From Agrobacterium tumefaciens (GTDB taxonomy: Bacteria; Pseudomonadota; Alphaproteobacteria; Rhizobiales; Rhizobiaceae), in contig NZ_CP115841.1 of the NCBI RefSeq assembly GCF_013318015.2, positions 1,426,001-1,490,000 of the forward strand: DNA of 64,000 nt, in the 5' to 3' direction. This document shows, piece by piece, positions 8,841-17,013 of the stretch. The stretch's first letter is position 1. Every line of letters starts with the position of its first letter. A program made the position numbers and the translations under genes. Under the pieces are notes generated by a model. The model was not told the DNA's origin and made no database searches. It saw only the letters and a list, made by a program, of their open reading frames with translations.

Positions 8841-9422
8841 ATGGCAACCCATATCGAAGACGACAGTGACATGCTCATACCTCAGGATCTGGCGGAGGGA
8901 GCGAGCCGTTATCTGGGAAAACCGCTTGAGCTGCTGCCGGACAGGGAAAAAGCAATATTTCGTCGTCTTGCAGCAAGGCGCACCATCTCGGCGGACGCGA
9001 ATGCGGTTTTCGACGAGAGACTGACGCCCGGCCAGCGGCTTGCGGATGCGGTTGCCAAATTCGGTGGTTCCTGGACCTTTATCCTTATATTTGCGGCTTT
9101 GCTTGCGATATGGCTGAGCGCAAACATCATCGCGGCTTCGAACGCCTTCGATCCCTACCCGTTCATTTTCCTCAACCTCATCTTATCCATGCTCGCAGCG
9201 GTTCAGGCGCCGGTGATCATGATGAGCCAGAACCGACATGCGGCCAAGGATCGGATCGACGCCGCACATGACTACGAGGTCAATCTGAAGGCAGAGATCG
9301 AAATAATGGCGCTGCACGATAAGTTCGATCGGATGCGCTCTATCGAGCTGAAAGCCCTCGTCGATAAACAGCAGCAGCAGATCGACCTTTTGACAAAACT
9401 CGTGCTGAAACAACCAGGCTAG
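8841..9422 (+). CDS. DUF1003 family membrane protein
   Basis: A 193-residue protein with two membrane helices (about residues 72-98 and 108-130) separated by the conserved SNAFDPYPFIFLNLILSM region that defines DUF1003, followed by MMSQNRHAAKDRIDAAHDYE and a long C-terminal helix that probably forms a coiled coil (KAEIEIMALHDKFD). The ATG at 8841 is chosen because AAGGGAG lies eight bases upstream; a longer version from 8814 has none. Function of the family is unknown. It opens a loose run of accessory-looking genes after tRNA-Lys. Confidence 0.88.
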   Translation: MATHIEDDSDMLIPQDLAEGASRYLGKPLELLPDREKAIFRRLAARRTISADANAVFDERLTPGQRLADAVAKFGGSWTFILIFAALLAIWLSANIIAASNAFDPYPFIFLNLILSMLAAVQAPVIMMSQNRHAAKDRIDAAHDYEVNLKAEIEIMALHDKFDRMRSIELKALVDKQQQQIDLLTKLVLKQPG

Positions 9423-9658
9423 AAAATTTACGACAAAATACGGAAAATCGCGCCCGCGCGCCGATTCCATGTGCAACGGAACGCGCTTTGTGTGCCGGTG
9501 GTACAGTAGCAGCTGCAGCACTTCATGGATGGTTTCCAGACAAGCTATGTGCTTGCGCATCCCTCATATAGAGCGCAGAATAAATCAATCGCAGCATTTG
9601 AAGCGGGCGCTGTTGTGTGAAGGTGCATCTGCCTTGGCCCCAACCAAAGGAGGACGAA

Positions 9659-9946
9659 ATGTCTTCCATCAATCGAAAACGAAATGTCGATCCAGATCGT
9701 GCGCCCCTGCTCGTCAAGGCGATCGACAGGCTTGAAAAAGATGCTGCAACGTTATGCGGTTCGTCGAAACTCGACGCGTGCAGGCGAGTTCTGATCGCCG
9801 CCATTCGGCGTGGTTCCGGCAGGCGTAAACCAATCCCGGCTGCGTCGGCTCCTCACCATAAGAACCGGGACATATTTCGGTCTACCCAAAAATCCGGAAG
9901 CCCGGCTGTCGAGAGATGGGAAAATGAAGGCGGCGCGATCAGATGA
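9659..9946 (+). CDS. Small hypothetical protein, basic
   Basis: A 95-residue protein beginning MSSINRKRNVDPDRAPLLVK. I do not recognise the family. The ATG at 9659 is preferred over an upstream start because AAAGGAGG sits six bases before it, one of the best ribosome binding sites in the window, which argues that the gene is real. The protein is rich in Arg and Lys with no membrane segment; residues about 18-52 could form helices, and the C-terminal half looks disordered. It is followed 33 bases later by the flavoprotein gene, so a two-gene unit is likely. Confidence 0.65.
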   Translation: MSSINRKRNVDPDRAPLLVKAIDRLEKDAATLCGSSKLDACRRVLIAAIRRGSGRRKPIPAASAPHHKNRDIFRSTQKSGSPAVERWENEGGAIR

Positions 9947-9979
9947 TCGTTGTCACCTGCCCAGAACGGAGTGATCATC

Positions 9980-10459
9980 ATGGCATCAAGTGTCCATCTG
10001 GAAGAAATGACATCGGCGGAATGCATCGCATTCCTTTCCCGGATGAGCTTCGGGCATCTTGCCTGTATCGATCATGACAGGCCCTATTTGGTGCCGATCC
10101 ATTTCGTGTTTCACGAGGGTGGAGTCTACAGCTTCTCGATGATGGGAGCCAAGATAGAGAATATGCGCCTGAACCCTCATGTTTGCCTTCAGGTTGATGA
10201 GGTCAAAAACACCAGCACATGGACAAGCGTAATTCTCCATGGCCTCTATCAGGAGCTTGAAGATAACGAGCAATGGCAAAGCGAGCGGATCTACGCCTGG
10301 TCTCTGATCCAGAAACACCCGAACTGGTGGGAGCCGGGAGGCTCAACGATCCATCCGCACGAAAATGGAACGGACTCCACCAAGCCGATTTTCTTCAGCA
10401 TCCAAAAAGAAAGCCTCACGGGCCGCAAAGCGGTCCAGAGGGAAGATTTCGTGCGTTAA
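9980..10459 (+). CDS. Pyridoxamine 5'-phosphate oxidase-like flavin-binding protein
   Basis: A 159-residue protein of the split-barrel PNPOx-like family. Near the N-terminus it carries MTSAECIAFLSRMSFGHLACIDHDRPYLVPI, the typical beginning of small FMN- or F420-class flavoproteins (written here in two motifs: the ECIAFL helix and the GHLACIDHDRPYLVPI strand pair). The ATG at 9980 gives a natural start; a TTG at 9950 would add ten residues. Substrate unknown; relatives include Nim-like and heme-utilising proteins. The C-terminus after residue 120 (NWWEPGG) matches a common tail in this family. Confidence 0.75.
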   Translation: MASSVHLEEMTSAECIAFLSRMSFGHLACIDHDRPYLVPIHFVFHEGGVYSFSMMGAKIENMRLNPHVCLQVDEVKNTSTWTSVILHGLYQELEDNEQWQSERIYAWSLIQKHPNWWEPGGSTIHPHENGTDSTKPIFFSIQKESLTGRKAVQREDFVR

Positions 10460-10470
10460 GCGGCCTCCCT

Positions 10471-11214
10471 CTACAGATAGGCGTACACATACCGCGCAAT
10501 ATTGTCATAAAAACTGGAGAGATAGGCTGGCACCCGGTTCAACCGGGCGAATTTGCTGCCGCGATATTCCGCGCGCGTTCCGACCAGCGTGTCCGGATCG
10601 CCGAAAGGCAGAAAATCCTTTTCGGTGACGTAGACATGCGTGCCGTAACCCCAGCCGCATTCCAGCGCCCGGTCGAAAGGCAGCGTCATCACCCTTGCCG
10701 CTTTCAGAAACTCCTCCGCTCCACCGCGTGAGATGATATAGCAGGCCGACGATCCCTGTGGCCCGTATATGCAGCGCCCCAGCTTGTCTCCGAGAGCGCT
10801 GGTCTTCCTGGCTCTGAAACCTCTGTGGCGGTGATTGGTCAGCTTTACGATGGAATTCTCAGGCATGATCGCGATCATTGCCTTGACCCGATCGGAGAAG
10901 TCAGGCGTGAAGGTAACATCATCCTCAACGATCACGGCAACCGGCGCATCCGTGGCGAGGAAAATCTCCAGTGCCTTGATATGGCTGGCATAACAGCCAT
11001 ACTCCCCAGGCAAGGCATGACGGCCGTTGCGAAGCTCAAAGCCGCGCCTGTTGAAATCCGTCCATTCGGCAGCGGGAATGGTCTTACCGTCAACACCTTC
11101 CACCGGGCGCAAATCCAGCCCAAGACCTGATGCTCCGTTCAGCATCTTTTCAAGACGGGCGCGCGCTCTGGCGATGGAGATGATGTAAACGGGAAAAGCG
11201 GATATCGGCAGCAT
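10471..11214 (-). CDS. Glycosyltransferase family 25 (lipopolysaccharide biosynthesis-type)
   Basis: A 247-residue cytoplasmic glycosyltransferase. The family-25 landmarks are in order: the start FPVYIISIARARARLE, then GEYGCYASHIKALE near residues 90-103, then the VIVEDDVTF acidic metal-binding motif near 117-125, and later SSACYIISRGGAEEF. Family members add galactose or glucose to LPS cores. It is monocistronic and convergent with the flavoprotein gene, the two stops being only about 11 bases apart. Its acceptor is not knowable from sequence. No LPS cluster surrounds it. Confidence 0.85.
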   Translation of the reverse strand: MLPISAFPVYIISIARARARLEKMLNGASGLGLDLRPVEGVDGKTIPAAEWTDFNRRGFELRNGRHALPGEYGCYASHIKALEIFLATDAPVAVIVEDDVTFTPDFSDRVKAMIAIMPENSIVKLTNHRHRGFRARKTSALGDKLGRCIYGPQGSSACYIISRGGAEEFLKAARVMTLPFDRALECGWGYGTHVYVTEKDFLPFGDPDTLVGTRAEYRGSKFARLNRVPAYLSSFYDNIARYVYAYL

Positions 11215-11357
11215 TCGGAAAGCACCATGCGCATAGAGTCGGGAAACCGTCTCCTACAGCATGTGGCGCACCCTGTCTGCATGCCGTGATTTCCACGCCG
11301 GCGAAATTTCGGGCGAGCAACGCGCAAGCTTTGACGGTTCGAGAATGCGGCGCGAGA

Positions 11358-12614
11358 TTATTTACGCGGGGCGGTGCGGCGGCAGCGCCAGTTCCAGTCT
11401 CTGGCTTCGCCCGTATCCATGTGAACCGATTCGGTGTGGCAATAGGTGCCTACACCACCACGCTGCGGCATCGAGCGCAGATAGGACGCAAGCTCCCATT
11501 TGGAAACGCCCTTGATCTGAATGTCGGCTGCATCGCAGGTGTAGTGCTTGGAACCCTGCCTTATGCCCTTTGGCGGGCGATAACCCGAGGTGACGATGGC
11601 CGGGCTGTTGTAGTGGCGCTCGACATCCTTGATCATGCGCACCAGTTCCGGCTTGAAACAACCGACTTCAACATGATCGGTCTGCAGGAAAAGCCCGTTC
11701 GGAGAAACTCGAGTGAGGCCGGAGAGCGAGGCAAGCTTCATCAGGCCGGCCGGCTGGCCATCCTCGTCTTCGAGATGCGCATCGTCGAATTCGTCAGACA
11801 TCATCGAACGGCCGGAAAGCGCTATACCCATCGTCCTGTCCGACCCGCCGGAAAGCGCGGCAACCTGCGTATTCTCCGCCGTACCGTTTTCGATCATTTT
11901 CGGAAGGCGCTTCTTGGCCGCACCGGCGAAGAAAGCTGCCAGCGGCACGACTGTGCCCTCACTTTCCTGCCCCTCGCCTGCCCGTTTCCCGGCTCCAGAA
12001 GACTGCGCTGAAGCAACTGCGAGCTGTTCCGACGCATTTTGCGGCGCTGGTACGGGAACAGCCTGACGGTTTTCGCTGTGCTGTTCTGCCGGTACCGGCA
12101 CGGCAGTCGGCACTTGTCCCGTTGCGGATACCGGTTGCGGCTGTGTCGCCTGCACTGGTGCCGAATAGACGCTGCTGACGGCGGGCGCGATCCCCTGAGA
12201 AGGTGCGCCCGCGGCGGCTGTAGCTCCCGCCGCAACGGCAGGTCTGCTTGAATATATGCTTGATGTACCCGCGGAAATCGCCGTCGGCTGCGTCGTCAGG
12301 CCGCCAATATCGGCGGCGGCACCGTAACCCTGTGCGGGGCCACCGGGCGCCTGCGGCTGGGCCGCAACGGCCCCGCCGGTTGCGGAGGCCACGGCGGGAT
12401 CCACATAATGCCCCTGCTGCTGTTTGGCGGCCGGATTATGAACCGCCGATGCCGCCTGCGCCTTCTGCTCGGCGGAAATCGCCGGCTTTTTGCTGTTGGC
12501 AGCCATGTCGTCATCCGTCACCGCTGAAACGCATCCGGCAAGCCCGAGCAACGAAACCGCGACAACAAGACGCTGACAGGCAACGCGTCCTTTCGCGCTA
12601 TCGACAGCTTTCAT
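11358..12614 (-). CDS. Lipoprotein with C-terminal M15-like (DUF882/YcbK-type) peptidase domain
   Basis: A 418-residue protein. The N-terminus (MKAVDSAKGRVACQR, then LLGLAGC) is a lipoprotein signal with the lipid-anchored cysteine near residue 28. Residues about 30-300 are a long Ala/Pro/Gln/Ser-rich low-complexity linker. The last 120 residues hold the Zn-peptidase fold of the M15A/DUF882 type, with VTSGYRPP, GSKHYTCDAADIQI and ESVHMDTGEARDW; the H and D of SKHYTCDAAD and the H of VHMD are the expected zinc ligands. It should act on cell wall peptides from the membrane side. Upstream start codons giving a 511-residue form were rejected because they place the signal peptide internally. Confidence 0.82.
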   Translation of the reverse strand: MKAVDSAKGRVACQRLVVAVSLLGLAGCVSAVTDDDMAANSKKPAISAEQKAQAASAVHNPAAKQQQGHYVDPAVASATGGAVAAQPQAPGGPAQGYGAAADIGGLTTQPTAISAGTSSIYSSRPAVAAGATAAAGAPSQGIAPAVSSVYSAPVQATQPQPVSATGQVPTAVPVPAEQHSENRQAVPVPAPQNASEQLAVASAQSSGAGKRAGEGQESEGTVVPLAAFFAGAAKKRLPKMIENGTAENTQVAALSGGSDRTMGIALSGRSMMSDEFDDAHLEDEDGQPAGLMKLASLSGLTRVSPNGLFLQTDHVEVGCFKPELVRMIKDVERHYNSPAIVTSGYRPPKGIRQGSKHYTCDAADIQIKGVSKWELASYLRSMPQRGGVGTYCHTESVHMDTGEARDWNWRCRRTAPRK

Positions 12615-12771
12615 GGGTGGCCTCCGTATCTTGCATTTACAACAGCAGCACGGGAACGGAATCGTCTGCTTTTTCAAAACAGGACATGCCGTTTCGATTC
12701 GCGGACTATGCCTCAACCCATCCGGACAAGGCAAGAGTGACCGAAATCGTCGCTTCTGGTCGGGAAAACCC

Positions 12772-13212
12772 CTACCAGGAACCCGTATTCTGCATAGATA
12801 TCCACGGTTCGGCTGGCGCGAGGCTTTCGCCCTTCTGCAAGATTTCGAAAGAAATACCGTCGGGCGAACGAACGAAGGCCATGTGACCGTCACGCGGCGG
12901 CCGGTTGATCACGACGCCATTTTGCTGAAGGTGGGCACAGAAGTCGTAAATATTGTCGACCTCATAGGCTAGGTGCCCGAAATTGCGGCCGCCGGTGTAA
13001 TCTTCGGTGTCCCAATTGTAGGTGAGTTCAAGGGAAGGCGCCTTTTTTTCCCGCGCCGCAGAGACATCGTCGCGCGCTGCAAGAAAAACCAGAGTGAAAC
13101 GGCCTTTTTCGTTTTCGATCCGGCGTATTTCCTCGAGACCCATCAGGTCGCAATAGAATTTCATTGATTCGCCAAGGTCTTTGACGCGAACCATCGTGTG
13201 CAGATACCGCAT
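12772..13212 (-). CDS. Lactoylglutathione lyase (glyoxalase I)-like protein
   Basis: A 146-residue vicinal oxygen chelate protein that would convert the methylglyoxal-glutathione hemithioacetal to lactoylglutathione. It starts MRYLHTMVRVKDLGESMKFY, with the first metal-ligand histidine at residue 5; SLELTYNWDTEDYTGG carries a metal-ligand glutamate, GHLAYEVDNIYD the second histidine, and RSPDGISFEILQ the last glutamate, so all four metal ligands are present. The start at 13212 fits the family; a longer upstream reading is not conserved. It stands alone, divergent from the cold-shock gene. Confidence 0.88.
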   Translation of the reverse strand: MRYLHTMVRVKDLGESMKFYCDLMGLEEIRRIENEKGRFTLVFLAARDDVSAAREKKAPSLELTYNWDTEDYTGGRNFGHLAYEVDNIYDFCAHLQQNGVVINRPPRDGHMAFVRSPDGISFEILQKGESLAPAEPWISMQNTGSW

Positions 13213-13402
13213 TTTCTTCCTCTCCAATACACTTTTCCGGGCCATAAACGCATGATCGCAAGCCCCGGACAAGGACGGCGACATAAAAGCAGCTACGCAA
13301 ATCAAAAACTAGGGCTTGCGTGGAACCGTTACCAAGATGTTAATCTGGTACACAGGAATCAGTTGACCGGTGTGTGGCGCGTAATCGAGGGGTTGGCAGG
13401 AT

Positions 13403-13981
13403 ATGGCTGATAGGATGTCATCGAAAACGATAGTCGATGTCGAGGACCTTTCGGCCGATGCCGTGGACCTGACCGAAATCACCGGCGCGGTGAAATGGTT
13501 CGACGTTGCCAAGGGTTTCGGCTTTATCGTGCCTGACAACGGCATGCAGGACGTGCTGCTGCATGTCTCCTGCCTGCGCCGCGATGGGTATCAGACCATT
13601 CTCGAGGGTACGCGCATCGTTGCCCTCATCCAGCGGCGTGACCGCGGCTTTCAGGCCTTCCGCATCCTGTCGATGGATCAGTCCACCGCCGTTCATCCGT
13701 CGCAGCTGCCGCCGGTTCGCACCCATGTGCAGGTCACGCCGTCAAGCGGGCTTGAGCGTGCAATCGTCAAGTGGTTCAACCGCACCAAGGGCTTCGGCTT
13801 CTTGACGCGCGGCGAAGGCACCGAAGATATTTTCGTGCATATGGAGACGCTGCGCCGCTTCGGCCTCACGGAACTGCGTCCGGGCCAGGTGGTGCTGGTG
13901 CGCTTTGGCGATGGCGACAAGGGTTTGATGGCGGCGGAAATCCACCCCGACAACCCGGCCCCGATCGGGATGTCGCACTGA
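13403..13981 (+). CDS. Double-domain cold-shock protein
   Basis: A 192-residue protein with two cold-shock domains, each with RNP1-like motifs: first ITGAVKWFDVAKGFGFIVPD (about residues 27-46) and second RAIVKWFNRTKGFGFLTRGE (about 118-137) with DIFVHMETL. The acidic linker before domain 1 and the Pro/Val-rich segment between domains are usual for alphaproteobacterial tandem Csp proteins, which bind single-stranded RNA or DNA. Its stop overlaps the start of the DUF192 gene by one base (TGATG), pointing to coupled translation. A 190-base region upstream could hold a thermo-responsive leader. Confidence 0.93.
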   Translation: MADRMSSKTIVDVEDLSADAVDLTEITGAVKWFDVAKGFGFIVPDNGMQDVLLHVSCLRRDGYQTILEGTRIVALIQRRDRGFQAFRILSMDQSTAVHPSQLPPVRTHVQVTPSSGLERAIVKWFNRTKGFGFLTRGEGTEDIFVHMETLRRFGLTELRPGQVVLVRFGDGDKGLMAAEIHPDNPAPIGMSH

Positions 13982-14466
13982 TGGCCGCTGTGTTTCGCAA
14001 CTTGATGAAGAGCGCCGTTCTGGCGCTTCTTTTTTTCACGCTCTCAAGCGCAGCACAGGCTCAACAACAGCAGACGTTTCAATCCGAACCGCTGACGATA
14101 GAGACCGCCTCCGGAGAAACCCACGAATTTGTTGCGGAACTGGCGCTGGACAACGCCCAGCGCGAACAGGGCCTTATGTTTCGAAAGTCCATGCCGCTTG
14201 GAAGCGGTATGCTGTTCGATTTCGGCAAGGAGCGGGACGTGGCCATGTGGATGAGGAATACTCTCATTCCGCTCGACATGCTGTTTATCGCCCGGGACGG
14301 GCGCATAACCCATATCCACGAAAACGCCGTGCCACATTCAGAAGCGATCATCAGCTCCCGTGGGTCGGTCAAATTCGTGCTTGAACTGAATGGCGGCACT
14401 GCCAAACGCTACGGCATCAAACCGGGCGATGTGGTTCGCAGTGCACAAATCGGCAACCGGAAATGA
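13981..14466 (+). CDS. DUF192 family secreted protein
   Basis: A 161-residue protein starting MAAVFRNLMKSAVLALLFF, with a signal peptide cleaved after AQA near residue 28. The mature part is one DUF192 domain, with REQGLMFRKSMPLGSGML, DVAMWMRNTLIPLDMLFI and NAVPHSEAII visible. The family has no established biochemical role, though it is often next to cold-shock genes in alphaproteobacteria. The start is fixed by the TGATG overlap with the cold-shock gene; a frame opening upstream lies inside that gene and is artefactual. Confidence 0.88.
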   Translation: MAAVFRNLMKSAVLALLFFTLSSAAQAQQQQTFQSEPLTIETASGETHEFVAELALDNAQREQGLMFRKSMPLGSGMLFDFGKERDVAMWMRNTLIPLDMLFIARDGRITHIHENAVPHSEAIISSRGSVKFVLELNGGTAKRYGIKPGDVVRSAQIGNRK

Positions 14467-14525
14467 CATTGCCGCGTTACTGCGTCTGAAAAGGCCGGAC
14501 GACGTTTCGCCCGGCCGTCAAGATC

Positions 14526-14774
14526 TCAGTAGACCGGCTCGATATGGCTCAAAATCCGGCAATTGGAAATGGATGCGGCAAGATTGATGGCAATGTCGAT
14601 TGCCTCGACCGAATCAGCCGTCCCTTCAAGATAGATCACGTCATTTTCGACGGTTGCGGAAATCCGCGACTTCTCGAGACCGTTTTCGAAAGCCAGCGCA
14701 GAGGTGATGGCCTCGCACACACCCGCCATGCGGTCTCCAAAGAAGCTTTCCTGAATGCCTGACAAATTGAACAT
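14526..14774 (-). CDS. BON domain protein
   Basis: An 82-residue cytoplasmic protein that is essentially one BON (OsmY-like) domain: helix AITSALAFENGLEKSRI, then strand ISATVENDVIYLEGTADSVE and the helix AIDIAINLAASIS. No signal peptide is seen, unlike OsmY. The ribosome binding site AAGGAG is present eight bases before the ATG. BON proteins bind membranes or other macromolecules; a stress role is common but not shown here. The region upstream has the TTCATC direct repeats. Confidence 0.75.
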   Translation of the reverse strand: MFNLSGIQESFFGDRMAGVCEAITSALAFENGLEKSRISATVENDVIYLEGTADSVEAIDIAINLAASISNCRILSHIEPVY

Positions 14775-14818
14775 GTGCGTTCTCCTTCTTGGCTATTACA
14801 ACGCCCGAATCACGATTT

Positions 14819-14862
14819 TGTTCATCTCCGGTTCATCAATTCGTTCATCTTCCATTCATCTT
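14819..14862. repeat. Four TTCATC direct repeats at about 11-base spacing
   Basis: TTCATC occurs at 14821, 14832, 14844 and 14855, with intervals of 11, 12 and 11 bases, in the spacer between the divergent BON and DUF982 genes. Direct repeats one helical turn apart are the usual operator layout of OmpR/PhoB-type response regulators. The binding protein is not identified. Confidence 0.5.
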
Positions 14863-14879
14863 GGCAAATTGGAACCCCC

Positions 14880-14908
14880 TTCCCGATCACATTTTAGGTG
14901 ATCGGGAA
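14880..14908. promoter_or_regulatory. Perfect 11-base inverted repeat upstream of the DUF982 gene
   Basis: TTCCCGATCAC (14880-14890) and GTGATCGGGAA (14898-14908) are perfectly complementary with a seven-base loop. No T-run follows on either strand, so an operator is more likely than a terminator. Confidence 0.5.
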
Positions 14909-14985
14909 CCATTTCGTGAGGTGAGCATTTCGCGCATGGGAGTGAAATCTGCCGTCAAGGCGCATGAAACAGGGAGGAGAATGAC

Positions 14986-15255
14986 ATGCTGATTAACAAA
15001 ACGGAGCCGTGTCACCACGCCTCGTGGATGAAGCCGGTGGCGATCCACCTGCCGCTATCCGCAGCGGTGGAAATCTACAGCCCTCTGGTGGCGCTGGACA
15101 TGCTGATGTACCGCTGGCCGGACGAACACGGACCGGAATATGAGGACGCACGCAGAAACTGTCTCGATGCTATCGCCGGAAAATGCGACATCGAAAAAGC
15201 GCGGGAATCGTTTCTAGTCGCAAGCAACCACGCGCATATTCTGAACATCCACTAG
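14986..15255 (+). CDS. DUF982 family protein
   Basis: An 89-residue protein of the rhizobia-restricted DUF982 family. The conserved pieces are WMKPVAIHL near residue 14, then the middle ALDMLMYRWPDEHGPEYEDARRNC motif (here split: ALDMLMYRWP and YEDARRNCLDAIAG) and KARESFLVASNHAHI near the C-terminus. Function unknown; many paralogues exist per genome. GGAGGAGAAT precedes the ATG, a strong ribosome binding site. It diverges from the BON gene across a spacer with direct and inverted repeats. Confidence 0.85.
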   Translation: MLINKTEPCHHASWMKPVAIHLPLSAAVEIYSPLVALDMLMYRWPDEHGPEYEDARRNCLDAIAGKCDIEKARESFLVASNHAHILNIH

Positions 15256-15734
15256 GTCGTCACGCGGAAGGCTTTGTGAATATTATCGAATAAATATCAA
15301 TCACTTACGTGACAACAATCGGATGAGCGGGAAGTTGATCTGCGTTCATCAACATGCCTCCAGAGGTCAAAACAACGGGCAATCCACCTGCGTGGATCGC
15401 CCGTTTGATTGAAGCCTGAGCGTCGTCCTATTCAAATGGCCGGGCGAACACGTATCGGGAGGTTGCTGTGAGATACACCGTCTTAATTACCCCCATGCAC
15501 CGGCAGTCAATACTCGGATAGATTTCTGTCTTACAATCGGTGTTTCGACGCGACTATTCCTGATAGCGCGACACGCCCGCTTCGTCGTTATCGCATTCAA
15601 CCAGGCAAACAACCGTCTCCCCTAGCGAACAGGTAGTCTGCAAAAACCGTTCACGCTTTCTCGGTAACAAACGCGGCATCGACCCGTGCGCCAGAGGCGC
15701 ATGAACGACCGAAGTCGGATCCCGGCTGCAGAAC
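15256..15734. other. Intergenic region with one hairpin, no supported gene
   Basis: This gap is followed by the Pho-box-like site. A hairpin at 15375-15404 (12-base stem ACGGGCAATCCA / TGGATCGCCCGT with one A-C mismatch, then TTT) may end the DUF982 transcript or be part of a small RNA. Open frames in the rest lack ribosome binding sites and family resemblance. Confidence 0.4.
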
Positions 15735-15766
15735 ATGACATGTAACTGTCATGCAAACGTTATAAT
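15735..15766 (+). promoter_or_regulatory. Pho-box-like site and -10 upstream of the glycolipid glycosyltransferase gene
   Basis: ATGACAT (15735-15741), four-base spacer GTAA, then CTGTCAT (15746-15752): 12 of 14 positions match the rhizobial PhoB consensus CTGTCAT-N4-CTGTCAT. TATAAT follows at 15761-15766, eight bases on, slightly closer than usual. The start codon of the glycosyltransferase is at 15838. Confidence 0.5.
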
Positions 15767-15837
15767 CCGCAATGACGAATTCCATGGAATCGGTTGGCGG
15801 GTAAACCGCTGAAAGCTTGGGAGTGGAACTGGCCAGC

Positions 15838-16980
15838 ATGGAAACTGTTTTTGCCCTTTGCGCAATTCTGCTCCTCGCCTTCAATCTTCTCGGCGTCGTT
15901 CTGGCAGGCTGGCGGCTGAAAAGACGCGATACGGACAACGCACTTGTCCGGCAGAAACCGCCGGTATCGCTGGTGGTGCCGCTGCGCGGCATCGAAACTT
16001 TCACGCCGCTGACGCTGTCGCGCGCCTTCCAGCTCAACTGGCCGGACTATGAGCTGCTGTTCTGCGTCGCCGACGAGTTCGATCCCGTGATCGAGGAAGT
16101 GCGCAAGGCAAGCGCGGCCTTCCCCGCAGTTTCAGCGCAATTGCTCATCGGCGATGATCGCATCAGCGCCAATCCCAAACTGAACAATTGCGTCAAGGGC
16201 TGGCGTGCTGCTCGGCACGAATGGGTCATTCTGGCCGATTCCAATGTTTTGATGCCGCAATCCTATATCGAAACCATGATGTCGGCCTGGCGGCCGGATA
16301 GCGGACTGGTCTGCTCGCCGCCACTCGGCTCCCGGCCGGATGGCTTCTGGGCGCATGTGGAATGCGCCTTCCTCAACGGCTCGCAAGGCCGCTGGCAATA
16401 TGCGGCGGAAGCCATCGGCATGGGTTTCGCGCAGGGCAAATCGATGTTGTGGAACAAGCCATTCCTGGAAGAGCGCGGCGGCATCCGCGCGCTCGCCGCC
16501 GAAATCGCCGAAGATGCCGCTTCCACGAAGCTGGTCAGAAATGCCGGTCGCAAGGTACACCTGGTGTCGGCTCCGTTCGAGCAGCCGCTCGGACAGCGCC
16601 ATGCCGGTGAGATCTGGTCGCGGCAGACCCGCTGGGCGCGGCTGCGGCGCGTCACCTTCCCGCAATATTTCGCCCCGGAAATCCTCACCGGCGCGCTTCC
16701 CCCGCTCCTCTTCGCACTCGCTGCCGCCGTTGCCGCGGATGCGAACCTTGCCGTCACCGCGATTGCCGTACTCGCCATCATGTACGGCCCGGAACTGGCG
16801 CTCACAGCTCTCAACCGGTGGCCGGTATCACTCTATAGCCTTCCGGCAATGGTCGCGCGGGATGTCATCATGCCATTCGTCTGGGTACGCAGCTGGATCG
16901 GCAGCGCGGTTGCATGGCGCGGCAATGTCATGACGATCGGCACGGCCGAAAGCACATTGGCCGGACCTTCAGCGGACTGA
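15838..16980 (+). CDS. Ceramide glucosyltransferase-like glycosyltransferase (family 21)
   Basis: A 380-residue membrane-bound processive-fold enzyme that would transfer glucose (or another hexose) from a UDP-sugar to a lipid acceptor. The D1, D2, D3, (Q/R)xxRW signature is complete: CVADEFDP, ILADSNVLM, AEIAEDAAS and RQTRWARLRR. There is an N-terminal anchor helix (about residues 3-25) and a hydrophobic C-terminal region. The ATG at 15838 is chosen; a TTG at 15817 would add seven residues. The Pho-box-like site ahead fits the known replacement of phospholipids by glycolipids in Agrobacterium under phosphate starvation, though the acceptor is unproven. Confidence 0.82.
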   Translation: METVFALCAILLLAFNLLGVVLAGWRLKRRDTDNALVRQKPPVSLVVPLRGIETFTPLTLSRAFQLNWPDYELLFCVADEFDPVIEEVRKASAAFPAVSAQLLIGDDRISANPKLNNCVKGWRAARHEWVILADSNVLMPQSYIETMMSAWRPDSGLVCSPPLGSRPDGFWAHVECAFLNGSQGRWQYAAEAIGMGFAQGKSMLWNKPFLEERGGIRALAAEIAEDAASTKLVRNAGRKVHLVSAPFEQPLGQRHAGEIWSRQTRWARLRRVTFPQYFAPEILTGALPPLLFALAAAVAADANLAVTAIAVLAIMYGPELALTALNRWPVSLYSLPAMVARDVIMPFVWVRSWIGSAVAWRGNVMTIGTAESTLAGPSAD

Positions 16981-17013
16981 ACGGAAGCTTTTATTTGAAG
17001 GGGTTACACCGAC

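Noticed and set aside
8531..11214. An integrated island at tRNA-Lys
   Set aside because: No integrase, no direct repeat of the tRNA 3' end and no mobility genes are visible.
14871..14909. General-stress (EcfG-type) promoter before the DUF982 gene, suggested by GGAAC
   Set aside because: GGAAC occurs twice but no CGTT-like -10 lies at 16-17 bases from either copy.
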